Made by a program: the position numbers and the translations under genes
Assembly: GCA_030998225.1 (NCBI GenBank)
Contig: JAPYXD010000684.1
Span: 2,709,426 to 2,773,425 of the forward strand
Length of the DNA stretch: 64,000 nucleotides
Direction: 5' to 3'
From: Diplolepis rosae
Lineage: Eukaryota > Arthropoda > Insecta > Hymenoptera > Diplolepididae
Shown here: positions 27,301-41,619 of the stretch, in pieces
Numbering within the stretch: the first letter of the stretch is position 1
How the letters are laid out: every line of letters starts with the position of its first letter
The notes under the pieces: model-generated
Database searches by the model: none
The model's input: the letters and a program-made list of their open reading frames with translations, nothing else
What the model was told of the DNA's origin: nothing

Positions 27301-30300
27301 ATAATTTTCAAAATGACGGGATCTCTAAAATATGAACTAGGTATCTTAATTAGCAGTTCTCATCTTAAGTTCCCTGAGAAAGATGTTTTTTAAGCACCTG
27401 CACTGCTAGATATAATTTTCAAAATGACGGGATCTCTAAAATATGAACTAGATATCTTAATTTTCAGTTCTCAGCTTAAGTTCCCGGAGAAAGATGTTTT
27501 TTAAGCACCTGGACTACTAGATATAATTTTCAAAATGCGGGATCTCTAAAATATGAACTAGGTATCTTTAATTTCAGTTCTCAGCTTAAGTTCCCTGAGG
27601 AAGATGTTTTTTAAGCACCTGCACTACTAGATATAATTCTCAAAATGACGGGATCTCTAAACTATGAACTAGGTATCTTAAATTTCAGTTCTCATCTTAA
27701 GTTCCCTGAGAAAGATGTTTTTTAAGCACCTGGACTACTAGATATAATTTTCAAAATGACGGGATCTCTAAAATATGAACTAGGTATCTTAAATTTCCGT
27801 TCTCAGCTCAACTTCCCTGAGGAAGGTGTATTTTAAGCACCTGGACTACTAGATATAATTTTCAAAATGACGGGATCTCTAAAATAAGAACTAGGTATAT
27901 TAATTTTCAGTTCTGAGCTTAAGTTCCCGAAGAAAGATGTTTTTTAAGCACCTGGACTACTTGATATAATTTTCAAAATGACGGGATCTCTAAAATATTA
28001 ACCAGGTATCCTTAATTTCAGTTCTCAGCTTAAGTTCCCTGAGAAAGGTGTTTTTTAAGCAGCTGGACTACTAAATATAATTTTGAAAATGACGGGATCT
28101 CTAAAATATAAACCAGGTATCCTTAATTTCAGTTCTCAGCTTAAGTTCCATGAGGAAGATGTATTTTTGACACTTGGACTACTAAATATAATTTTCAAAA
28201 TGACAGGATCTCTAAAATATGAACTAGGTATCTTAAGTTTCGTTTCTCAGCTTAAGTTCTCTAAGGAAGATGTTTTTTAAGCACCTGGACTACTAGATAT
28301 AGTTTTCAAAATGACGGGATCTCTAAAATATGAACTAGGTATATTAATTTTCAGTTCTCGGCTTTAGTTCCCTGAGAAAGATGTTTTTTAAGCACCTGGA
28401 CTACTAGATATAATTTTCAAATTGACGGGATATCTAAAATATGAACTAGGTATCTTATATTTCAGTTCTCAGCTTAAGTGCCCTGAGAAAGGTGTTTTTT
28501 AAGCAGCTGGACTACTAAATATAATTTTGAAAATGACGGGATCTCTAAAATATGAACTAGGTATCCTAATTTTCAGTTCTCGGCTTAAGTACCCTGAGAA
28601 ACATGTTTTTTAAGCACCTGGACTACTAAATATAATTTTCAAAATGACGGGATCTCTAAAATATGAACTAGGTATCTTAAATTTCCGTTCTCAGCTCAAC
28701 TTCCCTGAGGAAGGTGTATTTTAAGCACCTGGACTACTAGATATAATATTCAAAATGACGGGATCTCTAAAATATGAACTAGGTATCTTAAATTTCCGTT
28801 CTCAGCTCAACTTCCCTGAGGAAGGTGTATTTTAAGCACCTGGACTACTAAATATAATTTTCAAAATGACGGGATCTCTAAAATATAAACCAGGTATCCT
28901 TAATTTCAGTTCTCAGCTTAAGTTCCATGAGGAAGATGTATTTTTGACACTTGGACTACTAAATATAATTTTCAAAATGACAGGATCTCTAAAATATAAA
29001 CCAGGTATCTTAAATTTCCGTTTTCATCTTAAGTTCCCTGAGAAAGATGTTTTTTAAGCACCTGCACTGCTAGATATAATTTTCAAAATGACGGGATCTC
29101 TTAAATATGAACTAGGTATCTTAATTAGCAGTTCTCATCTTAAGTTCCCTGAAAAAGATGTTTTTTAAGCACCTGCACTGCTAGATATAATTTTCAAAAT
29201 GACGGGATCTCTAAAATATGAAGTAGGTATCTTAATTTTCAGTTCTCAGCTTAAGTTCCCTGAGAAAGGTGTTTTTTAAGCAGCTGGACTACTAAATATA
29301 ATTTTGAAAATGACGGGATCTCTAAAATATAAACCAGGTATCCTTAATTTCAGTTCTCAGCTTAAGTTCCATGAGGAAGATGTATTTTTGACACTTGGAC
29401 TACTAAATATAATTTTCAAAATGACAGGATCTCTAAAATATGAACTAGGTATCTTAAGTTTCGTTTCTCAGCTTAAGTTCTCTAAGGAAGATGTATTTAA
29501 GCACCTGGACTACTAGATATAGTTTTCAAAATGACGGGATCTCTAAAATAAGAACTAGGTATCTTAATTTTCAGTTCTCAGCTTAAGTTCCCTGAGAAAG
29601 ATGTTTTTTAAGCACCTGGACTACTAGATATAATTTTCAAATTGACGGGATATCTAAAATATGAACTAGGTATCTTATATTTCAGTTCTCAGCTTAAGTT
29701 CCCTGAGAAAGATGTTTTTTAAGCACCTGGACTACTAAATATAATTTTCAAAATGACGGGATCTCTAAAATATGAACTAGGTATCCTAATTTTCAGTTCT
29801 CGGCTTAAGTACCCTGAGAAACATGTTTTTTAAGCACCTGGACTACTAAATATAATTTTCAAAATGACGGGATCTCTAAAATATGAACTAGGTATCTTAA
29901 ATTTCTGTTCTCAGCTCAACTTCCCTGAGGAAGGTGTATGTTAAGCACCTGGACTACTAGATATAATATTCAAAATGACGGGATCTCTAAAATATGAACT
30001 AGGTATCTTAAATTTCCGTTCTCAGCTCAACTTCCCTGAGGAAGGTGTATTTTAAGCACCTGGACTACTAGATATAATTTTCAAAATGACGGGATCTCTA
30101 AAATATAAACCAGGTATCCTTAATTTCAGTTCTCAGCTTAAGTTCCATGAGGAAGATATATTTTTGACACTTGGACTACTAAATATAATTTTCAAAATGA
30201 CAGGATCTCTAAAATATAAACCAGGTATCTTAAATTTCCGTTTTCATCTTAAGTTCCCTGAGAAAGATGTTTTTTAAGCACCTGCACTGCTAGATATAAT

Positions 30301-32731
30301 TTTCAAAATGACGGGATCTCTTAAATATGAACTAGGTATCTTAATTAGCAGTTCTCATCTTAAGTTCCCTGAAAAAGATGTTTTTTAAGCACCTGCACTG
30401 CTAGATATAATTTTCAAAATGACGGGATCTCTAACATATGAACTAGATATCTTAATTTTCAGTTCTCAGCTTAAGTTCCCGGAGAAAGATGTTTTTTAAG
30501 CACCTGGACTACTAGATATAATTTTCAAAATGCGGGATCTCTAAAATATGAACTAGGTATCTTATATTTCAGTTCTCAGCTTAAGTTCCCTGAGGAAGAT
30601 GTTTTTTAAGCACCTGCACTACTAGATATAATTCTCAAAATGACGGGATCTCTAAACTATGAACTAGGTATCTTAAATTTCAGTTCTCATCTTAAGTTCC
30701 CTGAGCAAGATGTTTTTTAAGCACCTGGACTACTAGATATAATTTTCAAAATGACGGGATCTCTAAAATATGAACTAGGTATCTTAAATTTCCGTTCTCA
30801 GCTCAACTTCCCTGAGGAAGGTGTATTTTAAGCACCTGGACTACTAGATATAATTTTCAAAATGAAGGGATCTCTAAAATAAGAACTAGGTATCTTAATT
30901 TTCAGTTCTGACCTTAAGTTCCCGAAGAAAGATGTTTTTTAAGCACCTGGACTACTAGATATAATTTTCAAAATGACGGGATCCCTAAAATATGAACTAG
31001 GTATCTTAATTTTCAGTTCTCAGCTTAAGTTCCCTGAGAAAGATGTTTTTTAAGCACCTGGACTACTAAATATAATTTTCCAAATGACGGGATCTCTAAA
31101 ATATGAACTAGGTATCTTATATTTCAGTTCTCAGCTTAAGTTCCCTGAGAAAGATGTTTTTTAAGCACCTGGACTACTAGATATAATTTTCAAAATGACG
31201 GGATCTCTAAAATATGAACTAGGTATCTTAATTATCAGTTCTCAGTTTAAGTTCCCTGAGAAAGATGTTTTTTAAGCACCTGGACTAGTAAATACAATTT
31301 TCAAAATGACGGGATCTCTAAAATATGAACTAGGTATCTTAATTTTCAGTTCTCAGCTTAAGTGCCCTGAGGAAGATGTTCTTCAAGCACCTGGGCTACT
31401 AAATATAATTTCCAATATGACGGGATCTCTTAAATATGAACTAGGTATCTTAATTAGCAGTTCTCATCTTAAGTTCCCTGAAAAAGATGTTTTTTAAGCA
31501 CCTGCACTTCTAGATATAATTTTCAAAATGACGGGATCTCTAAAATATGAACTAGATATCTTAATTTTCAGTTCTCAGCTTCAATTCCCGGAGAAAGATG
31601 TTTTTAAGCACCTGGGACTACTAGATATAATTTCAAATATGACGGGATCTCTAAAATATGAACTAGGTATCTTGATTTTCAGTTCTCAGCTTAAGTTCCC
31701 TAAGTAAGATGTTTTTTAAGCACCTGGACTACTAGAAATAATTTTCAAACTGACGGGATATCTAAAATATGAACTAGGTATCTTAAATTTCAGTTCTCAT
31801 CTTAAGTTCCCTGAGAAAGATGTTTTTTAAGCACCTGCACTGCTAGATATAATTTTCAAAATGACAGGATCTCTAAAATATGAACTAGTTATCTTAAATT
31901 TCCGTTCTCACCTCAACTTCCCTGAGGAAGGTGTATTTTAAGCACCTGGACTACTAGATATAATTTTCAAAATGACGGGATCTCTAAAATAAGAACTAGG
32001 TATCTTAATTTTCAGTTCTGAGCTTAAGTTCCCGAAGAAAGATGTTTTTTAAGCACCTGGACTACTAGATATAATTTTCAAAATGACGGGATCCCTAAAA
32101 TATGAACTAGGTATCTTAATTTTCAGTTCTCAGCTTAAGTTCCCTGAGAAAGATGTTTTTTAAGCACCTGGACTACTAAATATAATTTTCCAAATGACGG
32201 GATCTCTAAAATATGAACTAGGTATCTTATATTTCAGTTCTCAGCTTAAGTTCCCTGAGAAAGATGTTTTTTAAGCACCTGGACTACTAGATATAATTTT
32301 CAAAATGACGGGATCTCTAAAATATGAACTAGGTATCTTAATTATCAGTTCTCAGTTTAAGTTCCCTGAGAAAGATGTTTTTTAAGCACCTGGACTAGTA
32401 AATACAATTTTCAAAATGACGGGATCTCTAAAATATGAACTAGGTATCTTAATTTTCAGTTCTCAGCTTAAGTGCCCTGAGGAAGATGTTTATTAAGCAC
32501 CTGGACTACTAAATATAATTTCCAAAATGACGGGATCTCTGGAATATGAACTAGGTATCTTGATTTTCAGTTCTCAGCTTAAGTTCCCTAAGTAAGATGT
32601 TTTTTAAGCACCTGGACTACTAGACATAATTTTCAAACTGACGGGATATCTAAAATATGAACTAGGTATTTTAGTTTTCTGTTCTCAGCTTAAGTTCCCT
32701 GAGAAAGATGTTTTTTAAGCACCTGGACTAC
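21303..32731 (+). repeat. compound higher-order interval, about 103 monomers
   Basis: The distance to the next TATATATATT marker is 11,429 bp (103 x 111 minus 4). The first part (21.4-24.8 kb) follows the standard order, with a cassette anchor at 23,141. At about 24,840 the expected marker monomer is replaced by a TAGATATAATTTTC form, so a unit boundary has been overwritten. A second A-rich run follows, then the amplified nest at 26.25-31 kb, then a copy of the standard A-rich block up to 32.7 kb. Confidence 0.7.
26250..31000 (+). repeat. local amplification nest with stop-loss dimers
   Basis: A block of roughly 1.2-1.7 kb occurs three times: about 26,250-27,960, 28,025-29,250 (truncated) and 29,250-30,950. 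Matching landmarks are the dimers starting at 26,308, 28,083 and 29,304 and those at 27,091, 28,866 and 30,086. Offsets are 1,775 bp (16 monomers minus 1) and 1,220-1,221 bp (11 monomers). A monomer with AAAATGCGGG (2-bp deletion) occurs at 27,535 and 30,530. The joins fall inside monomers, as expected of unequal exchange between out-of-register satellite copies. Confidence 0.78.
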
Positions 32732-34189
32732 TATATATATTTTTCAAAATGACGGGATCTCTAAAATACGAACTAGGTATCTTATATTTCAGTTCTCAGC
32801 TTAAGTTCCCTAAGTAAGATGTTTTTTAAGCACCTGGACTACTAGATATAATTTTCAAAATGACGGGATCTCTAAAATATGAACTAGGTACCTTAAATTT
32901 CATTTCTCAGCTCATGTTCCCTAAGGAAGATGTTTTTTAAGCACCTGGACTACTAAATATAATTTTCAAAATGACGGGATCTCTATAATATGATCTAGGT
33001 ATCTTAATTATCAGTTCTCAGTTTAAGTTCCCTGAGAAGGATGTTTTTTAAGCACCTGGACTACTAGATATAATTTTCAAAATGACGGGATCTCGAAAAT
33101 ATGAACAAGGTATCTTAATTTTCTGTTCTCAGCTTAAGTTGCCTGAGAAAGATGTTTTTTAAGCACCTGGACTACTAAATATTATTTTCAAAATGACGGG
33201 ATCTCTAAAATATGAACTAGGTATCTTAATTTTCAGTTCTCAGCTCAAGTTACCTAAGTAAGATGTTTTTTAAGCACCCGGACTACTAGATATAATTTTC
33301 AAAATGACGGGATATCTAAAATATGAACTAGGTATCTTATATTTCATTTCTCATCTTAAGTTCCCTGAGAAAGATGTTTTTTAAGCACCTTGATTACTAA
33401 ATATTTTTCAAAATGACGGGATCTCTAAAATATGAACTAGGTATCTTAATTTTCAGTTCTCAGATTAAGTTCACTGAGAAAGATGTTTTCTAAGCGCCTG
33501 GACTACTAGATATAATTTTCAAAATGACAGGATCTCTAAAATATGAACTAGGTATCTTAGTTTTCAGTTCTCAGCTTAAGTTCCCGGAGAAAGATGTTTT
33601 TTAAGCAACTGGACTACTAGATATAATTTTCAAAATGACGGGATTTCTAAAATATGAACAAGGTATCTTAATTTTCTGTTCTCAGCTTAAGTTCCCTGAG
33701 AAAGATGTTTTTTAAGCACCTGCATTACTAAATGTAATTTTCAAAATGACGGGATCTCTAAAATATGAACTAGGTATCTTAATTTTCAGTTCTCAGCTTA
33801 AGTTCCCTAAGTAAGATGTTTTTTAAGCACCTACACTGCTAGATATAATTTTCAAAATGACGGGATCTCTAAAATATGAACTAGGTATCTTAATTAGCAG
33901 TTCTCAGTTTAAGTTCCCTGAGAAAGATGTTTTTTAAGCACCTGGACTACTAAATATAATTTTCAAAATGACGGGATCTCTAAAATATAAACCAGGTATC
34001 TTAAATTTTCGTTCTCAGCTCAACTTCCCTGAGGAAGGTGTATTTTAAGCACCTGGACTACTAAATATAATTTTCAAAATTACAGGATCTCTAAAATATG
34101 AACTAGGTATCTTAAATTTCCGTTCTCAGCTCAACTTCCCTGAGGAAGGTGTATTTTAAGCACCTGGACTACTAAATATAATTTTCAAA

Positions 34190-35820
34190 ATGACAGGATC
34201 TCTAAAATATGAACTAGGTATCTTAAGTTTCGTTTCTCAGCTTAAGTTCTCTAAGGAAGATGTTTTTTAAGCACCTGGACTACTAGATATAGTTTTCAAA
34301 ATGACGGGATCTCTAAAATATGAACTAGGTATATTAATTTTCAGTTCTCGGCTTTAGTTCCCTTAGAAAGATGTTTTTTAAGCACCTGGACTACTAGATA
34401 TAATTTTCAAATTGACGGGATATCTAAAATATGAACTAGGTATCTTATATTTCAGTTCTCAGCTTAAGTGCCCTGAGAAAGGTGTTTTTTAAGCAGCTGG
34501 ACTACTAAATATAATTTTGAAAATGACGGGATCTCTAAAATATGAACTAGGTATCCTAATTTTCAGTTCTCGGCTTAAGTACCCTGAGAAACATGTTTTT
34601 TAAGCACCTGGACTACTAAATATAATTTTCAAAATGACGGGATCTCTAAAATATGAACTAGGTATCTTGATTTTCATTTCTCAGCTTAAGTTTCCGAAGA
34701 AAGATGTTTTTAAGCACCTGGACTACTAGATATAATTTCCAAAATGACGGGATCTCTAAAATATGAACTAGGTATCTTGGTTTTTAGTTCTCAGCTTAAG
34801 TTCCATGAGGAAGATGTATTTTTGACACTTGGACTACTAAATATAATTTTCAAAATTACAGGATCTCTAAAATATGAACTAGGTATCTTAAATTTCTGTT
34901 CTCAGCTCAACTTCCCTGAGGAAGGTGTATGTTAAGCACCTGGACTACTAGATATAATATTCAAAATGACGGGATCTCTAAAATATGAACTAGGTATCTT
35001 AAATTTCCGTTCTCAGCTCAACTTCCCTGAGGAAGGTGTATTTTAAGCACCTGGACTACTAAATATAATTTTCAAAATGACGGGATCTCTAAAATATAAA
35101 CCAGGTATCCTTAATTTCAGTTCTCAGCTTAAGTTCCATGAGGAAGATATATTTTTGACACTTGGACTACTAAATATAATTTTCAAAATGACAGGATCTC
35201 TAAAATATAAACCAGGTATCTTAAATTTCCGTTTTCATCTTAAGTTCCCTGAGAAAGATGTTTTTTAAGCACCTGCACTGCTAGATATAATTTTCAAAAT
35301 GACGGGATCTCTTAAATATGAACTAGGTATCTTAATTAGCAGTTCTCATCTTAAGTTCCCTGAGAAAGATTTTTTTAAGCACCTGCACTGCTAGATATAA
35401 TTTTCAAAATGACGGGATCTCTAAAATATGAACTAGATATCTTAATTTTCAGTTCTCAGCTTAAGTTCCCGGAGAAAGATGTTTTTTAAGCACCTGGACT
35501 ACTAGATATAATTTTCAAAATGCGGGATCTCTAAAATATGAACTAGGTATCTTATATTTCAGTTCTCAGCTTAAGTTCCCTGAGGAAGATGTTTTTTAAG
35601 CACCTGCACTACTAGATATAATTCTCAAAATGACGGGATCTCTAAAATATAAACTAAGAATCTTAAATTTCAGTTCTCATCTCAAGTTCCCTGAGAAAGA
35701 TGTTTTTCAAGCACCTGGAGTCTTAGATATAATTTTCAAAATGACGGGTTCTATAAAATATAAACAAGATATCTTAAATTTCAGTTCTCAGCTCAACTTC
35801 CCTGAGGAAGGTGTATTTTA
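34190..35820 (+). repeat. large duplication, left copy (pair with 40,843-42,475)
   Basis: This stretch recurs at an offset of 6,653-6,655 bp. Shared marks in order: ACAGGATCTC with GTTTCGTTTC, cassette anchor (34,569 and 41,222), CTTGGTTTTTAG dimer (34,744 and 41,398), AAAATGCGGG (35,520 and 42,175), and the ACTAAGAATC dimer (35,630 and 42,285). The right copy starts the last dimer with ATGAAGAGATTTC instead of ATGACGGGATCTC. Confidence 0.8.
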
Positions 35821-36187
35821 AGCACCTGGACTACTAAATATAATTTTCAAAATGACGGGATCTCTAAAATATGAACTAGGTATCTTATATTTCAGTTCTC
35901 AGCTTAAGTTCCCTGAGGAAGATGTTTTTTAAGCACCTGGAATAATAGATATAACTTTCAAAATGACGGGTTCTCTACAATATAAACTAGGTATCTTAAT
36001 TGTCAGGTCTCAGCTCAAGTTCCCGGAGGAAGATGTTTTTTAAGCACCTGGAGTACTAAATATAATTTTCAAAATGACGGGATCTCTAAAATATAAACTG
36101 GGTATCTTAAATTTCAGTTCTCAGCTAAACTTCCCTGAGGAAGGTGTATTTTAAGCACCTGGACTACTAGATATAATTTTCAAAATG

Positions 36188-36298
36188 ACGGGATCTCTAA
36201 AATATAAACTAGGTATCTTAATTTGCAGTTCTCAGCTTAAGTTCCGTGAGAAAGATGTTTTTGAGTAAGCACCTGGACTAGTCGATATAATTTTCAAA
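36188..36298 (+). repeat. monomer with small insertion
   Basis: This copy has GATGTTTTTGAGTAAGCACC in place of GATGTTTTTTAAGCACC, followed by ACTAGTCGATAT. Length changes other than a one-base loss in the T run or the two-base AAATATTTTTC and AAAATGCGGG deletions are rare before 62.3 kb, so the copy stands out. It also marks the left edge of the 36.3-38.6 kb duplication. Confidence 0.6.
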
Positions 36299-38630
36299 AT
36301 GACGGGATCTCTAAAATATAAACCAGGTATCCTTAATTTCAGTTCTCAGCTCAACTTCCCTGAGGAAGGTGTATTTTAAGCACCTGGACTACTAAATATA
36401 ATTTTCAAAATGACGGGATCTCTAAAATATAAACCAGGTATCCTTAATTTCAGTTCTCAGCTCAACTTCCCTGAGGAAGGTGTATTTTAAGCACCTGGAC
36501 TACTAGATATAATATTCAAAATGACGGGATCTCTAAAATATGAACTAGGTATCTTAATTTTCAGTTCTCAGATTAAGTTCCCTGAGAAAGATGTTTTTTA
36601 AGCACCTGGACTAGTAAATATAATTTTCAAAATGACGGGATCTCTAAAATATGAACTAGGTATCTTAATTTTCAGTTCTCAGCTTAAGTTCCCTGAGAAA
36701 GATGTTTTTTAAGCACCTGGACTACTAAATATAATTTTCAAAATGACGGGATCTCTAAAATATAAACCAGGTATCTTAAATTTCCGTTCTCAGCTTAACT
36801 TCCATGAGGAAGGCGTATTTTAAGCACCTTGACTACTAGATCTAATTTGCAAAATGACGGGATCTCTAAAATAAGAACTAGTTATCTTCAATTTCCGTTC
36901 TCAGATCAACATCCCTGAGCAAGGTGTATTTTAAGCACCTGGACTACTAGATATAATTTTCAAAATGACGGGATCTCTAAAATATAAACCAGGTATCCTT
37001 AATTTCAGTTCTCAGCTTAAGTTCACTGAGGAAGATGTTTTTTAAGCACCTGGACTACTAGATATAATTTTCAAAATGACGGGATCTCTAAAATATAAAC
37101 CAGGTATCTTTAATTTCCGTTCTCAGCTCAACTTCCCTGAGGAAGGTGTATGTTAAGCACCTGGACTACTAAATATAATTTTCAAAATGACGGGATCTCT
37201 AAAATATGAACAAGGTATCTTAATTTTCAGTTCTCAGCTTAAGTTCCCTGTGAAAGATGTTTTTTAAGCACCTGGACTACTAAATATAATTTTCAAAATG
37301 ACGGGATCTCTAAAATATGAACTAGGTATCTTAATTTTCAGTTCTCAGCTTAAGTTCCCTGAGAAAGATGTTTTTTAAGCACCTGGACTACTAAATATAA
37401 TTTTCAAAATGACGGGATCTCTAAAATATAAACCAGGTATCTTAAATTTCCGTTCTCAGCTCAACTTCCCTGAGGAAGTTGTATTTTAAGCACCTGGACT
37501 ACAAAATATAATTTTCAAAATGACGGGATCTCTAAAATATGAACTAGGTATCTTAATTTTCAGTTCTCAGCTTAAGTTCCCTGAGAAAGATGTTTTTTAA
37601 GCACCTGGACTACTAAATATAATTTTCAAAATGACGGGATCTCTAAAATATAAACCAGGTATCTTAAATTTCCGTTCTCAGCTCAACTTCCCTGAGGAAG
37701 GTGTATTTTAAGCACCTGGACTACTAAATATAATTTTCAAAATGACGGGATCTCTAAAATATGAACTAGGTATCTTAATTTTCAGTTCTCAGCTTAAGTT
37801 CCCTGAGAAAGATGTTTTTTAAGCACCTGGACTAGTAAATATAATTTTCAAAATGACGGGATCTCTAAAATATGAACTAGGTATCTTAATTTTCAGTTCT
37901 CAGCTTAAGTTCCCTGAGAAAGATGTTTTTTAAGCACCTGGACTACTAAATATAATTTTCAAAATGACGGGATCTCTAAAATATAAACCAGGTATCTTAA
38001 ATTTCCGTTCTCAGCTCAACTTCCCTGAGGAAGGTGTATTTTAAGCACCTGGACTACTAAATATAATTTTCAAAATGACAGGATCTCTAAAATATGAACT
38101 AGGTATATTAATTTTCAGTTCTCGGCTTTAGTTCCCTGAGAAAGATGTTTTTTAAGCACCTGGACTACTAGATATAATTTTCAAATTGACGGGATATCTA
38201 AAATATGAACTAGGTATCTTATATTTCAGTTCTCAGCTTAACAGCCATGAGAAAGGTGTTTTTTAAGCAGCTGGACTACTAAATATAATTTTGAAAATGA
38301 CGGGATCTCTAAAATATGAACTAGGTATATTAATTTTCAGTTCTCGGCATAAGTTCCCTGAGAAAGATGTTTTTTAAGCACCTGGACTACTAGATATAGT
38401 TTTCAAAATGACGGGATATCTAAAATATGAACTAGGTATCTTATATTTCAGTTCTCAGCTTAAGTGCCCTGAGAAAGGTGTTTTTTAAGCAGCTGGACTA
38501 CTAAATATAATTTTGAAAATGACGGGATCTCTAAAATATGAACTAGGTATCCTAATTTTCAGTTCTCGGCTTAAGTACCCTGAGAAACATGTTTTTTAAG
38601 CACCTGGACTAGTAAATATAATTTTCAAAA
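36299..38630 (+). repeat. large duplication, left copy (pair with 44,393-46,724)
   Basis: About 21 monomers reappear 8,094 bp to the right with the offset unchanged from start to cassette anchor (38,565 and 46,659), so no net indel separates the copies. The segment opens with two type B monomers with CCAGGTATCCTTAATTTC, runs through A-A-B trimers and ends in two successive TTGACGGGATATC or cassette-type groups. By eye the copies are nearly identical; visible differences include AATATTC against AAGCTTC near 36,515/44,609. Confidence 0.82.
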
Positions 38631-41619
38631 TGACGGGATCTCTAAAATATGAACTAGGTATCTTAATTATCAGTTCTCAGGTTAAGTTTCCGAAGAAAGA
38701 TGTTTTTAAGCACCTGGACTACTAGATATAATTTTCAAAATGACGGGATCTCTAAAATATGAACTAGGTATCTTAATTTTCAGTTCTCAGCTTAAGTTCC
38801 CTGAGAAAGATGTTTTTTAAGCACCTGGATTACTAAATATTTTTCAAAATGACGGGATCTCTAAAATATGAACTAGGTATCTTAATTTTCAGTTCTCAGA
38901 TTAAGTTCACTGAGAAAGATGTTTTCTAAACACCTGGACTACTAGATATAATTTTCAAAATGACGGGATCTCTAAAATATGAACTAGGTATCTTATATTT
39001 CAGTTCTCAGCTTAAGTTCCCTGAGAAAGATGTTTTTTAAGCACCTGGACTACTAGATATAATTTTCAAATTGACGGGATATCTAAAATATGAACTAGGT
39101 ATCTTATATTTCAGTTCTCAGCTTAAGTTCCCTGAGAAAGATGTTTTTTAAGCACCTGGATTACTAAATATTTTTCAAAATGACGGGATCTCTAAAATAT
39201 GAACTAGGTATCTTAATTTTCAGTTCTCAGATTAAGTTCACTGAGAAAGATGTTTTCTAAGCACCTGGACTACTAGATATAATTTACAAAATGACGGGAT
39301 CTCTAAAATATGAACTAGGTATCTTAGTTTTCAGTTCTCAGATTAAGTTCCCTGAGAAAGATGTTTTTTAAGCACCTGGACTACTAGATATAATTTTCAA
39401 AATGACGAGATCTCTAAAATATGAACTAGGTATATTAATTTTCTGTTCTCGGCTTAAGTTCCCTGAGAAAGATGTTTTTTAAGCACCTGGACTACTAAAT
39501 ATAATTTTCAAAATGACGGGATCTCTAAAATATGAACTAGGTATCTTGATTTTCATTTCTCAGCTTAAGTTTCCGAAGAAAGATGTTTTTTAAGCACCTG
39601 GACTACTAGATATAATTTTCAAAATGACGGGATCTCTAAAATAAGAACTAGGTATCTTAATTTTCAGTTCTCAGCTTAACTTCCCTGAGAAAGATGTTTT
39701 TTAAGCACCTGGAATACTAAATATAATTTTCAAAATGAGTGGATCTCTAAAATATGAACTAGTTATCTTAAATTTCCGTTCTCAGCTCAACTTCCCTGAG
39801 GAAGGTGTATTTTAAGCACCTGGACTACTAGATATAATTTTCAAAATGACGGGATCTCTAAAATATGAACTAGGTATATTAATTTTCAGTTCTCGGCTTT
39901 AGTTCCCTGAGAAAGATGTTTTTTAAGCACCTGGACTACTAGATATAATTTTCAAATTGACGGGATATCTAAAATATGAACTAGGTATCTTATATTTCAG
40001 TTCTCAGCTTAAGTTCCCTGAGAAAGATGTTTTTTAAGCACCTGGATTACTAAATATTTTTCAAAATGACGGGATCTCTAAAATATGAACTAGGTATCTT
40101 AATTTTCAGTTCTCAGATTAAGTTCACTGAGAAAGATGTTTTCTAAGCACCTGGACTACTAGATATAATTTACAAAATGACGGGATCTCTAAAATATGAA
40201 CTAGGTATCTTATTTTTCAGTTCTCAGATTAAGTTCCCTGAGAAAGATGTTTTTTAAGCACCTGGACTACTAGATATAATTTTCAAAATGACGGGATCTC
40301 TAAAATAAGAACTAGGTATCTTAATTTTCAGTTCTCAGCTTAACTTCCCTGAGAAAGATGTTTTTTAAGCACCTGCACTGCTAAATGTAATTTTCAAAAT
40401 GACGGGATCTCTAAAATATGAACTAGGTATCTTAATTTTCAGTTCTCAGCTTAAGTTCCCTAAGTAAGATGTTTTTTAAGCACCTACACTGCTAGATATA
40501 ATTTTCAAAATGACGGGATCTCTAAAATATGAACTAGGTATCTTAATTATCACTTCTCAGATTAAGTTCCCTGAGAAAGATGTTTTTTAAGCACCTGGAC
40601 TACTAAATATAATTTTCAAAATGACGGGATCTCTAAAATATGAACTAGGTATCTTAAATTTCCGTTCTCAGCTCAACTTCCCTGAGGAAGGTGTATTTTA
40701 AGCACCTGGACTACTAGATATAATATTCAAAATGACGGGATCTCTAAAATATGAACTAGGTATCTTAAATTTCCGTTCTCAGCTCAACTTCCCTGAGGAA
40801 GGTGTATTTTAAGCACCTGGACTACTAAATATAATTTTCAAAATGACAGGATCTCTAAAATATGAACTAGGTATCTTAAGTTTCGTTTCTCAGCTTAAGT
40901 TCTCTAAGGAAGATGTTTTTTAAGCACCTGGACTACTAGATATAGTTTTCAAAATGACGGGATCTCTAAAATATGAACTAGGTATATTAATTGTCAGTTC
41001 TCGGCTTTAGTTCCCTGTGAAAGATGTTTTTTAAGCACCTGGACTACTAGATATAATTTTCAAATTGACGGGATATCTAAAATATGAACTAGGTATCTTA
41101 TATTTCAGTTCTCAGCTTAAGTGCCCTGAGAAAGGTGTTTTTTAAGCAGCTGGACTACTAAATATAATTTTGAAAATGACGGGATCTCTAAAATATGAAC
41201 TAGGTATCCTAATTTTCAGTTCTCGGCTTAAGTACCCTGAGAAACATGTTTTTTAAGCACCTGGACTACTAAATATAATTTTCAAAATGACGGGATCTCT
41301 AAAATATGAACTAGGTATCTTGATTTTCATTTCTCAGCTTAAGTTTCCGAAGAAAGATGTTTTTTAAGCACCTGGACTACTAGATATAATTTCCAAAATG
41401 ACGGGATCTCTAAAATATGAACTAGGTATCTTGGTTTTTAGTTCTCAGCTTAAGTTCCATGAGGAAGATGTATTTTTGACACTTGGACTACTAAATATAA
41501 TTTTCAAAATTACAGGATCTCTAAAATATGAACTAGGTATCTTAAATTTCTGTTCTCAGCTCAACTTCCCTGAGGAAGGTGTATGTTAAGCACCTGGACT
41601 ACTAGATATAATATTCAAA

